Assembly: GCA_026419775.2 (NCBI GenBank)
Contig: JAOPGA020000605.1
Location: forward strand, 1-64,000
Source of the DNA: Acrasis kona
Taxonomy: Eukaryota > Heterolobosea > Eutetramitea > Acrasida > Acrasidae
DNA length: 64,000 bases
Direction of reading: 5' to 3'
Part shown: positions 9,493 to 20,458 of the stretch, in pieces
Layout: every line of letters begins with the position of its first letter
How positions within the stretch are numbered: position 1 is the first letter of the stretch
Program-made: the position numbers and the translations under genes
Notes under the pieces: generated by a model
What the model was told of the DNA's origin: nothing
The model's input: the letters and a program-made list of their open reading frames with translations, nothing else
The model's database searches: none

Positions 9493-12400
9493 CAAGCATC
9501 TTTTGTGCAAATTTGCTGAGAATTTCATTGGTCGGTTTATCTCTCACCTTGGTACTAAAGTACACCCCATTGTTCTTGATGGCACCGTGGAATAACACCT
9601 TCTCGTCGATATTAATCAACCTCGCCGCGCCGATGGCCTCCTGACCAATAATCTGAATCACCTTAATCTTCAAATCCCTTTCCAATTTCTCCACATAGGC
9701 TTGTATCGAATAACTACTGCTGTTGATGGTGGTCTTCTTGATGAAATCGTTACTCACGCCGACCCACAATTTCGAAATTTCGCTCTCCGCCACCACCAAC
9801 GGCCTCATCACGTCCACCACATTTAATTGAACGCTCAGCGATTGATTGTGCGTTTGTCTTTCGTGATCAGAGTACATCACGGTGCCCATCAACGCCAATC
9901 CAAATCCAAAACTACTCAATTTCATTTCCACCAACAACGTGACGCTGGTGCCCATGTCCAATCGTGGAATCACCACGGTGTTGTTGTTGGAAATTCGCAC
10001 GTCGGGCGCATCGCATTCGAAAGATAATAAGAATTTAGTGGGCGCTTGGAATCGACAAGTAATGTTGGTGAGCGAATATCCACGTTCGGTACTGAACACG
10101 AGCGCCAATACGATGGAATCAGATTTCCAGAATTTAATTTGATCGACGCTTAGTAAATCATCTTTGATCAATCCGACGGGTTGTTGATTGGCTCTCGTTG
10201 CCGATTGATTCAAGAGAGTCAATAATTGTGATTCGCGCTTCACGTTGGATGGCAATAACAACATGTCGTCGTTGTTCTTGATGGGAGATGTCTTTGCACG
10301 AGGTTGTTGTGGTCTCAACACACTTGCAAATGCACTCTTGGCCAAATCATCATCATCATCATCTTCTACTACTACTTGTTGAGGAGGAGTGATTAATGAT
10401 TGTTGTGGAACGAGCGTTGGTGCAGTGTTCCATAAATTTTCCAAAAAGTTTTTACTTGATGATGCAGTGGTGGTGGTGGTGGTTGTTGTTGGAGTGGAGA
10501 ATAAATCATGATATTCATCATTGGATGATATGGATGATGACGATTGATGTTGAATGGTAGTTCCGCTGAACAAATCATCTTCTTCTCTCATCGTTGGACT
10601 ATTCAATTGTTTATAACTCGTAGGAGTCGTATTGCCCATTAATTCATCCAACGAAATCAAATCCGTAGTTTGTTTCTTTGAAGTCATCACCTGTGGTGAT
10701 TCTTGATCGAATGAAATGGAAGATGATGATGATGATTGGATTTGATGTTGATTCTCAGAAGTAACATTGTTGGTAATGATTGGTATTTCTTCCTTTTTGA
10801 TGCTTGGATTTCTCCTCTTGACTTGTACCTTTTTGGTTTCCTTCGTGGTGGTGGCGCTATCGTCAATGTTAGTATTGCCGAATATACCAGCAACGAATTT
10901 CTTCTTTTTTGCATCCACCACTCTCTTTGGTGGTTCTTCTACTTGAGTAGTAAAAGTATTATTGGATGTAGATGGTAGCGATGGTTCATATTGAGATGAA
11001 GATGAGGATTGTGAGTTGTTATTGTTGTTGTTTAAGGTAGGTGGAGCTTCATCCTCCTCATCTTCCCATTCGCTCCATCTTCTTGGTTTCTTTAATAAAA
11101 TATTTGGATCCAAACCAGATGTTGGTTTTTGTTCTTCTGTATAAGTGGACACGCTTCCAGATTTTGAAGAATCCACTGCGTAGCTACTAATGGGTTGTTG
11201 TTGGCTGTAGGGCGTAATGTTTAGTTCCTTGGTGCGTTTCACGTTAACGACTTCCTTGAGTTGATCTCGTTGATTCGAATGCAAGTACTCTCTTGCTCCC
11301 ATTTCCTTCGCTTGAGTCACGTATTTTTTCAACCAGCTCAATTCGACGTCCACTTCGATATCTTCGCAACTTCCATCTTTTGGTAACACTGCATCCATGA
11401 TTGGTTTACGATTACGATCGGTGCAGCTCGCCACTAATTGTTGAAATTCATAACAACGTTGTTGGAGATCTACATTCTTGCTGTTCATGTACTTGCTCAA
11501 AATATCTTGTACTCCATCCAAGAGCTTTCCGCCCGTCTGTGCGATTAGTTTCATGAGAGCAGAAATGACCACTCCTTTGGTATCGTGATTTTCCAATTGT
11601 CTCTCCACCAAATCACATAGGCGCTGGACGATCATGATTTGGGAATGTTGTGCGGATAGATAACCGTACTCTCCTAATACCCACGCAATGACTTGTAAAT
11701 GTAAATCGTGAATCACTGGTTTCTTTTCGGTGAGTTCGTAAAAGGTATCCACGCAGTACACTCTCATCTTGTCGTCGTCTTCGATGCTCTCCTCCGTTCC
11801 ATCTCCTTCGGCAATTACGGTCACCATGTTTTGGATGGATCGTAACGGAACGTATTCGCTTCCAATTTCAAAACAAGTGTTCATGGTGTCAATGTACCAG
11901 AAGATTGTTGGACAGAATCGTTCGGCTAGATTGGAGATTCTTTGGATTAATTCTTCTCTCATGTGGGTGTCCATGGTCCTGCGAGCGAATTCGATTAACT
12001 TCTTGACGATCACCGTTACGTTGTTGGCGTTGCACATGGTGTATAGCAGCGATAACGTGCGCCTTCTGATGGTATCGTCGGAATCTTCCAAGCAGTCGAT
12101 CACGACCATTTGATGTTGTGATGCGTATTTTGGATTGATCTTTACGATTTCGGTGAGCGTCACGATGCCCAAATATTTTAGATTGTGATTGCTGCTGGTG
12201 ATGAACCTTGAGATTGCACTGGCTGCATTCTCCAAAAGTAAATTGTTGGGATAGATGGAAGTGATGGTCTTGACCGCTTCGTACACCACTGCGTGTCCGA
12301 TGTTGAGCGAATTGTCTCCTCTCTGCATGGTCTCTCTTAAATTGTCGTACATGGCCTCGCTGATGATTTTATCATCTTTGCCGAGCAACGCAAGCACTTG

Positions 12401-13378
12401 AAGAATTTTGATTTGGATCCAAGGAGCTGGGATGCGGTGATAATCAAACTCTCTCGCTAATCTGTGATCCACGATTTGTTTTAGAATGTTGACCATGTGA
12501 AGTGCTAGTTCCTGTGATGATGATTAGTCATGATGAATGATTCGTTCGACTTGCCTTGAGTTCTGGTAAATTGCGCTCGTCTTTGCACAAATCATGGAAC
12601 AGACACATGCTGACGCCCATCACGGATGGATCTTGATCGCACAAGGCTTCTTTGGCATATTCCATCAAGCTTGGAATGGAGTCTTTTTGAATCAAATAAA
12701 AAGTATGTAGCAGCGCGATGATCTTTTTTCTGACGATGGGACTGCGCTGGTGATGTTTGTTAAAGAGCAATGATTATGCTGGTGCTTACTTTTTATGTTT
12801 GCGGAGCTGGAGAACGCTTGGTAGTAGAGCTGGTATCGTCTCTTCGTTGACTAGCTTTGAAGCGGCTGTTAGTGCCGCACATACAATTAAATAATTGGTC
12901 GATAGCAAATCCTGATGGGAGTAACAAGAATGTGAATAATGTAGAAAAATACATTTTGAAGGTTTGCGATTAGCAACAAAACTAATTCGTGATCTTTTGG
13001 AACGCAAAGAGTGATTGAGAGGTAACCGACTCTTTTTTCGAGGACGGATTTACTAGAGGTGAGCTTAGTTGCTTGGAAGTAAGAGAAACTGGCTTCGTGG
13101 CCTAACATTTCGCAATATAGCGCACGAACCATGTACTCCTTCATAACTTTCTTGTGGGTGTCATTAAAAGCGTAGGAAAAGTATAAATACCAGTGTAGAT
13201 TTATCATTTTGAAAATGTTGCTTCAGTGTGGCAATTTCTTTTATAATGATTTTATCCTCCTCCTTTACATTGTGAGTTTATATTGTAGGTACGCAAAATG
13301 TCCAACCTGTTTTGATTTTGTTTCTCCAATATTCCTGATGAGTTCGAAAAACTCCTTTGTATGGGTCTGGTTTGCCAT
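9485..13378 (-). CDS. AP4E1: AP-4 complex subunit epsilon (adaptin)
   Basis: Six exons are predicted, 1225 aa, starting at ATG 13378 with a protein beginning MANQTHTKEFFELIRNIGETKSKQ. The trunk has the large-adaptin solenoid (MVRALYCEMLGHEASFSYFQATKL, KRVGYLSITLC, YLIVCAALTAASKLV) and the diagnostic FDYHRIPAPWIQIKILQVLALLGKDD, which fits epsilon better than gamma or alpha. A long hinge rich in S/N/Q/D/E (about residues 640-970) leads to a beta-sandwich ear. AP-4 sorts cargo at the trans-Golgi network without clathrin. Five introns of 40-48 nt are inferred; the one at 12512-12554 starts GC rather than GT. All together they restore a single frame. Confidence 0.9.
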
Positions 13379-13574
13379 TGTTGTTTTGAAACAATGATAG
13401 TTGATCCTTACAAATCTTGAGAGCAAAACAAGTCAATTTGATATTGATCAAATGTAATATTGAGATTCTTGTTCTCAAGTCTGGAAACTATTAAAGTGTT
13501 AGTATGCCGTGTTGTGTAGTTTCTAAAAATTTCGACCTTTATTGTAAGCAAAACTTCAAAACTAAACCTGGGAG

Positions 13575-13730
13575 ATGAGCGGTGTGGCCGAGTTTGTTAG
13601 GAATAATCCGAGTATACCGATAATAATTGCATTTGGAGCCGCGATGGGTTTGGTTTCTATATTTTATGACCGATATGATAAACCAAGATTACCAGTTACA
13701 GACGATTCGGACGATGAGGACAATAAATAA
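13575..13730 (+). CDS. 51-aa single-pass membrane microprotein
   Basis: A short complete frame from ATG to TAA: a polar N-terminus (MSGVAEFVRNNPS), one hydrophobic segment (IPIIIAFGAAMGLVSIFY), then a charged tail ending TDDSDDEDNK. It sits about 200 bp from the start of the divergent adaptin gene and an AATAAA overlaps its stop. The shape resembles small mitochondrial inner-membrane subunits or assembly factors, but no family is recognised. Clean amphiphilic layout and placement support it as real. Confidence 0.5.
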   Translation: MSGVAEFVRNNPSIPIIIAFGAAMGLVSIFYDRYDKPRLPVTDDSDDEDNK

Positions 13731-13799
13731 TCGAAACTAATTGAATACAGAAGCATTTATTATTTTTATTTCCAAACCGTACTTTGATCTTTAACAATA

Positions 13800-14058
13800 T
13801 CACTTCCATTCCGAAGCATCATTGCCGGGACCAATTGCACCATTACTTAGCGTGAAGTTTGTCTTTGATCAATTGTATATTTGTACGATATGCAACGGAC
13901 GCTGTGGTATCATAGAAATGCACTCCTAAAAATTTTAAATCGATGACTTGGTTCAATAATTATTGTATCAAAATTGCTATGAATCTCTATATGGGCACAA
14001 CATTGGTCCTCTTCGATAACAAACTTGACAGTTTTGTTTTTCAAAGTGGTTTTTGTAA
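13800..14058 (-). other. Possible short spliced gene or relic on the minus strand
   Basis: Three minus-strand frames each carry protein-like stretches in order: TVKFVIEEDQCCAHIEIHSN near 14030-13970, HFYDTTASVAYRTNIQLIKD near 13900, and TNFTLSNGAIGPGNDASEWK ending in TGA at 13800. A GT-AG pair at about 13835-13860 can join the last two regions. A minus-strand AATAAA follows near 13765. No ATG is found for the first piece, and the region abuts the start of the remodeller gene. It may be a small gene with introns, a relic, or chance. Confidence 0.25.
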
Positions 14059-14073
14059 AGCTTCAATAAAATT

Positions 14074-16818
14074 ATGGAGTTCCCAATACCATCATACCAA
14101 GTCAAGTATGACGTTGCGACCGGTATTGCTGATATACTTGCGTGCAAGCAATCTAAACCAAAGCTTTATCTTGTTCACCACAGCGGAGTATCATTTTGGA
14201 GAAGTGTTTGGGAGGAGATTCCAGTGCCATTAGATCAATTTCCCCCAATAGTACGCAAGAAATCCAACATCATGGATGTTTTTACACAGCACTATAATCC
14301 CAATGTTTTAATCTGCGATAGGGTCGTTGCAAAGGGTACTTGTAAAATTCCAAACGGCGAAAACGTGGACATGTTGCTTGTTAAATGGAGGGGATTAAGT
14401 TACAAATACGCAACTTGGGAGAAGCTTCAAGACCTTTTAACGGCAAAACACTATGACTTCAGAAGAGATATTGCAATCTTCGAAAACAGGAAGCCTAATA
14501 CTTTTAAGAAGATTGATGTAGACACTGCACAACCTGACGACCCAAACTCATTGAATCGTGCAGGACTTCAATTAATGGACTTTCAAAAGCAGGGCGTCGA
14601 ATGGATAGTAAAGAATTGGAAAATGAAAAGAAGCGTATTGTTATGCGACGAAATGGGTCTCGGTAAAACTATACAATGCTCCATGTTTTTACAATATCTA
14701 TTCAAGCAACACAAACACAGGGGTCCCTATCTAATTGTTGTGCCTAAACCAGTTATCGGTAACTGGTTAAATGAGTTAAAGAAATGGACTGATTTGGATG
14801 TCTTAACTTACTCTGGATCCGGTGACGATCTTAAAATAATAAAAAAGTTTTTGCTCTTCTATAAACACCCTGACGTAAAAATCGAAGGTCAACAACCACT
14901 ATTATATGAAGTGTTGTTGACAAGTTATGAAAGGCTGTGTGATCATGAGATACAGAGTATCAAATGGTCAGTAGTGTGTTTTGATGAAGTACACATCATC
15001 AAAAATAGATCTACAAAATTCAATAACTATGCATGTAAACTCAAATCTGATTTTAATCTTGGTCTAAGTGGTACGCCAATGCAGAATGACATTACAGAGT
15101 TGTATGCAATTTTGGAGTTGATAAAAGCAAAAGGCTTGACCAATAACGCTGATGTATTTTATGATGAGTATAACGACAACCAAGAGAAACTCAAAGCAGA
15201 TTATGTAGACAAGTATGTTTTGAGAAGGTTGACCAAAGATCATTTGAATATACCACCCATGCGTGTAGTTATTTTGAATGTTGATCTAACAAAAGAGCAA
15301 CGTGATGTGTATTCCTTGGCTCTTAAAAATAAAAATAATTATCTTGTGTCTCAGTTTACAAACAGTGGTAATATATACCAAGAGTTGAGAAAAATTTGTT
15401 GCCATCCAGCCATAGATGACCCTAGCAAAACCGTCATCTCTGGTTGTAAAATGATTTTGTTAGACAAATTGCTTGCCAGATTAAAAGAAGAGGGTCATCG
15501 AGTGATAATCTTCACTCAACTCACATCCGTTGTATATCTCTTAAAAATGTATTGCGACCAACGCAGATACAATTATGCATCTCTAAGCGCTGGTAGTAAG
15601 GACGAAGATAGGCAACACCAAATTGATAAATTTCAAAACGAAGATATATTCTTGTTCCTTGCAACCTCTAGAGTAGGTTCTCTTGGTGTAAATCTAACTG
15701 CGGCAGATACCGTCATCTTATTTGACTGCGATACAAATCCACAACGTGATTTGCAGGCAATAGCTCGTTGCCGTCGTATAGGTCAGACCAAACCAGTCAC
15801 TACTTACATCTTCTTGTGCAACAACACTATTGAAAAAACAAGATTTGATTCCAGTTGTAGTAAGTTGGAGGTGTTTGAAAAAATACTCCAACCTGGTGTC
15901 AAAACACCTATTCGACCACAAGACGACATCAGTGACCAGACCCTAGTCGACGATGATATTGATACAATTATCAATGCTGCACCACAAGCACAGTTATCCG
16001 AAAGTGCAAACCTCGAATCAGGTGCAGACGTGTTGAATTACAGCACTTGTCTAGACGATATAAACTGGGATGGCTCCACTGATGTAACCCTGTACGAAAA
16101 TCTCAAAAAACAGGAAATATCAGTCGAAACAGTAACAGAGTTGGCACAGAACATCAACTTTAGTTCGAACAACCCAGTTGACATCGAAGATGCAGTTCTC
16201 TTGTTCACATTGCTGGACAAGATTGTATTAGCAATGATCGATCGAGAAATTCCACTTTTAAACGACATTATGACGTTATTGAGTCAACAAATCAATGAAT
16301 CAACTAGTCAAGCTAAAGTATCATTCATAGACAAGTATAATAAAATTAAAAGTAGATTGGATCGCAAGCGCAGACCGGAAGCAAATATCAAAAAGAAGAA
16401 GGTACAGATAAGTACTCCAAAGAAGGCAATCAAAGTGAATTCGGGAGAAAGAGTAATTAGATCTTATTCAGATTCAGAGGACAGCGAGTACGAGCCTCAT
16501 GAGTCTGGTGTATCAGACACTGAACCGGAGAGCGATATGGATGAGGACCCTACCTCTAATTTGGAAGAGGATATCAAAGAGTCGAGGAGGAGCTCGAAAT
16601 CACTTTCGAAGAAGTCTGCAGGAAACGAAAATAACAACCAGTTTATAAAGAGGAGTTCACCAAGAACGAAAGCTCAACCACAAGTTCCTAGTGTGAGTAA
16701 TGTTGACGAAGATAGTTCTGATGAGGAGGAAGAGATTTGTGTATTTTTCGACATTGGAACAGAGATTGAGCACAACACTATAGCTTCGATAAGAGTAAAG
16801 ACAGAGCACCAAGAGTGA
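14074..16818 (+). CDS. CHD-type chromatin remodeller (chromodomain plus SNF2 ATPase)
   Basis: Single exon, 914 aa. A chromodomain-like segment (MLLVKWRGLSYKYATWEKLQDL, about residues 103-125) precedes a SNF2 helicase: motif I CDEMGLGKTIQ (about 191-201), motif II FDEVHIIKN (about 302-310, DEVH instead of the usual DEAH), SGTPMQND, and C-lobe motifs LDKLLARLKEEGHRVIIFTQ, ATSRVGSLGVNL and ARCRRIGQTKPVTTY. The C-terminal third is charged and Ser-rich. CHD1/2-like proteins slide nucleosomes in the nucleus. At 914 aa it is short for CHD1 and only one chromodomain is obvious; the segment before it (residues 1-90) may be a diverged first one. Confidence 0.85.
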   Translation: MEFPIPSYQVKYDVATGIADILACKQSKPKLYLVHHSGVSFWRSVWEEIPVPLDQFPPIVRKKSNIMDVFTQHYNPNVLICDRVVAKGTCKIPNGENVDMLLVKWRGLSYKYATWEKLQDLLTAKHYDFRRDIAIFENRKPNTFKKIDVDTAQPDDPNSLNRAGLQLMDFQKQGVEWIVKNWKMKRSVLLCDEMGLGKTIQCSMFLQYLFKQHKHRGPYLIVVPKPVIGNWLNELKKWTDLDVLTYSGSGDDLKIIKKFLLFYKHPDVKIEGQQPLLYEVLLTSYERLCDHEIQSIKWSVVCFDEVHIIKNRSTKFNNYACKLKSDFNLGLSGTPMQNDITELYAILELIKAKGLTNNADVFYDEYNDNQEKLKADYVDKYVLRRLTKDHLNIPPMRVVILNVDLTKEQRDVYSLALKNKNNYLVSQFTNSGNIYQELRKICCHPAIDDPSKTVISGCKMILLDKLLARLKEEGHRVIIFTQLTSVVYLLKMYCDQRRYNYASLSAGSKDEDRQHQIDKFQNEDIFLFLATSRVGSLGVNLTAADTVILFDCDTNPQRDLQAIARCRRIGQTKPVTTYIFLCNNTIEKTRFDSSCSKLEVFEKILQPGVKTPIRPQDDISDQTLVDDDIDTIINAAPQAQLSESANLESGADVLNYSTCLDDINWDGSTDVTLYENLKKQEISVETVTELAQNINFSSNNPVDIEDAVLLFTLLDKIVLAMIDREIPLLNDIMTLLSQQINESTSQAKVSFIDKYNKIKSRLDRKRRPEANIKKKKVQISTPKKAIKVNSGERVIRSYSDSEDSEYEPHESGVSDTEPESDMDEDPTSNLEEDIKESRRSSKSLSKKSAGNENNNQFIKRSSPRTKAQPQVPSVSNVDEDSSDEEEEICVFFDIGTEIEHNTIASIRVKTEHQE

Positions 16819-16895
16819 CTGGTAAATAAAAGTTTGGTATATTTCTTACTACTTTTAATTCTGTATATCATTACACATTAATAAAATAATATAAA

Positions 16896-16967
16896 TCCGT
16901 TATAGTCTAGGTGGTTAGGATGAGCGGCTTTCACCCGCTAGACCCGGGTTCGAGTCCCGGTAACGGA
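16896..16967 (+). tRNA. tRNA-Glu (TTC anticodon)
   Basis: 72 nt with a perfect 7-bp acceptor stem (TCCGTTA/TAACGGA), a normal D-arm, an anticodon loop reading CTTTCAC (anticodon TTC) and T-arm CCGGGTTCGAGTCCCGG. No intron. A T6 tract at 16971 can terminate Pol III. Confidence 0.95.
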
Positions 16968-17146
16968 GTATTTTTTAATTTAATGTCATTAAGGAGGATA
17001 TCTTGACGTTGTTTCGAATACTGTTAAGGTCATACGAAGTACAGCGGCTCAATAATGACAAATGTCGTGCGAGTTGTATACCGTCCTTTTTGGTTGTTGT
17101 ATTGGACAGGAGTAAGGTTGACCCATTGTTTGCTGTAATTTCGAAA

Positions 17147-17596
17147 ATGGCAGACAACCCACCAAACATCAACGTTACTAGAGTGTCCACACAGCCAAAT
17201 GAATGCCTAATCGAGGAGCAGTTGAACATTGAGATCGATTTCACAACAGACAGAACTATTGAAAATGGAGTATGGGAAATTAAATATAACGTCGACTTCA
17301 GCAGCAAGAGGCATATTATCGGTATGGTTTACGATTTTGATGCGTTTATTTATTGAAAAGAGGTCGGTAAGAGTGAAGCAAAAAGATACGAGGCGAATGT
17401 TCCGCATACTTTCTCTCATCACGTAGATAAGCTGAACTTAGATGGTATATCCTCATCTCTCCTAAACAACATGGGTCTTTTACTCGCGACTTTAAAAGAT
17501 GGCTCCTCTGAAATTTTCCAGCTGTCCTGCGTTGTTCAAGTGACTAAGGGAGAGAACAAGAGCTTTATTAGGAATGTATTAAACCCTTTGGAATAA
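17147..17596 (+). CDS. Conserved-looking small protein, 136 aa, family not identified
   Basis: Two exons with a 39-nt intron at 17322-17360; the splice gives an intact frame to TAA at 17596. The joined protein starts MADNPPNINVTRVSTQPNEC and is rich in predicted beta strands (EEQLNIEIDFTTDRTIENGVWEIKYNVDFSSKRHIIEVGKSE, then MGLLLATLKDGSSEIFQLSCVVQVTKG). It ends VLNPLE. The regular alternation and lack of low complexity suggest a conserved single beta-sandwich domain, but no named family can be assigned. No signal peptide or membrane segment. Sequence upstream in the same frame is open but has no better start. Confidence 0.7.
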
Positions 17597-18370
17597 ATTT
17601 AGGTCGATTTGTAACATTGTTGCTTTTTGACCGCTTATTGTGATGCAAAATTGAAAGCGACATAGATAATTTGAAATACATACCTGAGGAAGGATCAGGA
17701 GTCTGGTTTATATCTCAAACAGGGTCAAAGTACTGACCTGATCAAACCTTTACATCCGGTAAGGGGTCTGATATTTAAAAATATTAGGCGGTCTGATGCA
17801 TTAGAAGTGATGTAAGAGATGCATCTGAAATAAAAAAACTGTTCGAACTGGGGATTGAACCCAGGACCCTAAGTGACCTTACTGAGTTGTAAGACTTATG
17901 ATCTTTGAGATTTAAAAAACCACTGATCTATCCGAACATATAACCGTGTTTGTAATGGCTGTATTATATATTTTGTTATTATATGATATAATAATTACGT
18001 TGCATTCATGTTGAATGTGCAAATATGAATTAAACGAGAATGTGAAATTTAATGACTTCTCATACTTTGAATCGATTAACTTTGAAAGCTTTTTGTCACC
18101 AACATCGCATCTTTATGCATCTACATTTACATCAACATTATAATCGTTATGGACCAGTTTGTGATCTTTGTTGGTGAAAGTCACTGACTATTCGAACTTC
18201 GGATTGCTGAAAATTGTTATATATGCATTGTGTCTATGTCGCATGATTAGTGTTTTAGCTCTAATAGATTAGATCTTCTTTCAAGAGTATAGTTTGATAA
18301 CCTGTATGTCTATGAAATTTCCATACCCTTTACTGATTACAACAATTCTATCAACTTATGGGCAGAACAA
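17597..18370. other. Intergenic region, 774 bp, containing a tRNA gene
   Basis: AT-rich with no convincing coding frame. The only recognised element is the minus-strand tRNA at 17841-17937. Confidence 0.5.
17841..17937 (-). tRNA. tRNA-Val (TAC)-like gene with an anticodon-loop intron and enlarged D-loop
   Basis: On the minus strand: acceptor GTTCGGA/TTCGAAC (7 bp, one G-T), D-stem GATC/GATC, anticodon stem TAAGT/ACTTA, variable loop GGGTC, T-arm CTGGG-TTCAATC-CCCAG. The anticodon loop begins CTTACA (T33, anticodon TAC, A37), then 12 extra nt at the canonical 37/38 intron site. The intron contains GTAAG, which pairs with CTTAC in the loop, as in eukaryotic pre-tRNA anticodon-intron pairs. The D-loop is 20 nt instead of about 8-11. 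A T7 tract follows at 17832-17838 on the minus strand. A pseudogene is the alternative. Confidence 0.65.
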
Positions 18371-19343
18371 ATGTCACATACTGACCCAATTTCGTCTCTT
18401 TTAAAAAACAGATCCAAAGAAGTTGAATGTCTTGAAAACCAAATCACCTCCTTGAAAAATAAAATGGAAATAGCAAATTCCCTTCATTCAGAGGAATTAA
18501 ATTTTAAAGACTACTTGATTGGCGAATACAAAAAGACCATAAGTAGTTTAAGCGAAATCGTGAAGCATCAAACGGAAGAGTGTGTACGACTGAGGGGCTA
18601 TTTGTACGATAATGTTGATTTACGCATCAAGTTAGGAGAGTTGGACTATGAGCTTGTCTTCAACCGCACTCAACATCAATTAACGAAGAATTCTCTCGGT
18701 AGAAGTCATATTCTTTACTCTATTCACACAGTATCTAGAGCACGTGGAAGCAGCAGCAGACTCATATTCAAGTCAAATAGACAGATACAAAGCACTTTTA
18801 GCAACCTACACTGCGGGCTCTGGCGAAGGGTTAAAAATGTTAAAAGACCACAAGGAACCAAAAGAAAATGATGCGAATAACCCCATTTTAGTCTCACCTT
18901 TCAAACAAAATCGGAAATCAAGAACAAGTTTATCGCCCAACAAGAGCACATCAATCATGCGACGGGCCAAGGCATTAAAAAATTCACCCATTCAAACAAA
19001 ATTAACTCCCAACAAGCGGAAGAGAGAGGAGAAACCAGAGCCAGAGGAGAAACCAAATAAGGCAGCAAAACTCCAAAATGTAGTTGATGCGAAAAGAAAA
19101 ATGGAAGCAGATGGTTCATCAGAAAGCGAAGGAGATAAGGATGTTGTTTTTAATAATAAAAGACCAAAGATGCGATTAAAGTCACAAAATGAGTTGGAGG
19201 ATTTGGAAGATATTGACTCTACTGACTCCAACAAGAGTAAATCCATCGAAAGGTTAGGGCATTATTTATATCGAACTCCGACAGTTTCTACGCAATTGAA
19301 GAAGGCACAATCAAACATGTTAAAAAATAAATTTACTCTGTGA
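18371..19343 (+). CDS. Coiled-coil protein with basic, probably nuclear, C-terminus
   Basis: Two exons with an intron at 18699-18738 (40 nt), 310 aa. The first ~140 residues form a coiled coil (SKEVECLENQITSLKNKMEIA, YKKTISSLSEIVKHQTEE, then EHVEAAADSYSSQIDRYKAL). The C-terminal half is basic and disordered with Ser-Pro/Thr-Pro sites (SPFKQNRKSRTSLSPNKST, KNSPIQTKLTPNKRKREEK) that look like nuclear localisation signals and CDK sites. The layout recalls small kinetochore or spindle proteins, but no family is recognised. Confidence 0.7.
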
Positions 19344-19447
19344 TGACCCAACTTGTTAAATTTTGTTTGTGTTGCTGTCTGGATACTGAATAAAGCATAA
19401 CATCCTGATGTTCTTGGTACTTGTAATCGTTCGATGGTATTTACAAA

Positions 19448-20149
19448 ATGATCTTCAGGGAGATTGATAAATATTCTTCCGCACCAAAAATGAAAAAGAG
19501 CAGGTCTTTGGTATTAGGCCCGGCGAGGCAATCAACAAGCGAGGATGGCGAACAGATACTAGAGCTGACAGTACACACATGTCCGTCCCTTTTATGTAGA
19601 GACCTTGTCAAGATATTCCCTGACCAAGCTGAGTTGTTCAAATCTGTAAGGGCACGCTCATTGGATGGCAACCCCAAAACGTCGTATTTATTTGTTATAC
19701 CTACCTTTCAACCAACATGGTGTGATATGCTAGAGTTCACACCAGAAAGTGAACACCGAAAAGATTTTCTTTTAAATACCGTAAATTCTCTATGTTCTTT
19801 TTTTAACATACATTAGTTTATGCAATTTGCAAGAGAACTATGTGAAAAACTTGGGCGTCTGGGGTGCTGGGCTGACTTTGCCGACCCTGTAACAGGATAT
19901 CCTATGAATTCCACACAGGGTGGTATTCTATATAGTGATGTAGATGCCTGTGAACTGCTTTTAAAGTAATTTAACAACCACAAATCATAATAACAATTTA
20001 GATATAAAATTGAGCTGGTATGTAATACATGCAGAATAGTGAGTCACCCAGAATGGAAGACATCTGTATATCCTGCGACATGCTTCGCAGTTGCAACATT
20101 AGAACAAATACAAAGTGTCCTTTTGGATATGGGAATCTCAGTTAAATAA
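19448..20149 (+). CDS. MMADHC: MMADHC-like cobalamin trafficking protein
   Basis: Three exons with introns at 19781-19816 and 19966-20001 (36 nt each), 209 aa. The central segment FMQFARELCEKLGRLGCWAD-FADPVTGYP matches the conserved part of MMADHC (cblD), followed by the C-terminal nitroreductase-like half (KIELVCNTCRIVSHPEWKTS, PATCFAVATLEQIQSVLLDM). In animals MMADHC takes cob(II)alamin from MMACHC and directs it to cytosolic methionine synthase or mitochondrial methylmalonyl-CoA mutase, so the host probably uses vitamin B12. The protein is shorter than human MMADHC (296 aa), lacking most of the disordered N-terminal region. An alternative ATG is 14 codons in. Confidence 0.8.
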
Positions 20150-20458
20150 ATTGTATAGTTATGAATAGCAAATGATCTCTGTTATAAAATCCGAAGTGTT
20201 TTGTAAGAGTTGGTTGATCCCACCATAATTAAGTGCGTATAAACAAATAGCGCCCACAAACTGTGTGAATTAACGATTTCACATAACGTTGATAACCGTG
20301 TCGAATTGTTTCTCTGAGAAATTTATACTTTCAGTTCGGAAATGCCGAAACTCACGGAATAGTGTTCGACGGGCTGTGTACGCTGGCATTACAACACTGG
20401 ATGTGAACGTCACACTCAAATCAAGTCATGTCACATTTTATATACAAAATACTTTTTA
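20150..20458. other. Intergenic region, 309 bp
   Basis: Between the convergent MMADHC-like and LRR genes. No coding frame, tRNA or repeat recognised. Confidence 0.4.

Noticed and set aside
17600-17840. Possible C/D snoRNA (GATG and CTGA motifs near 17790-17830)
   Set aside because: The boxes are not in the right order or spacing and there is no terminal stem.
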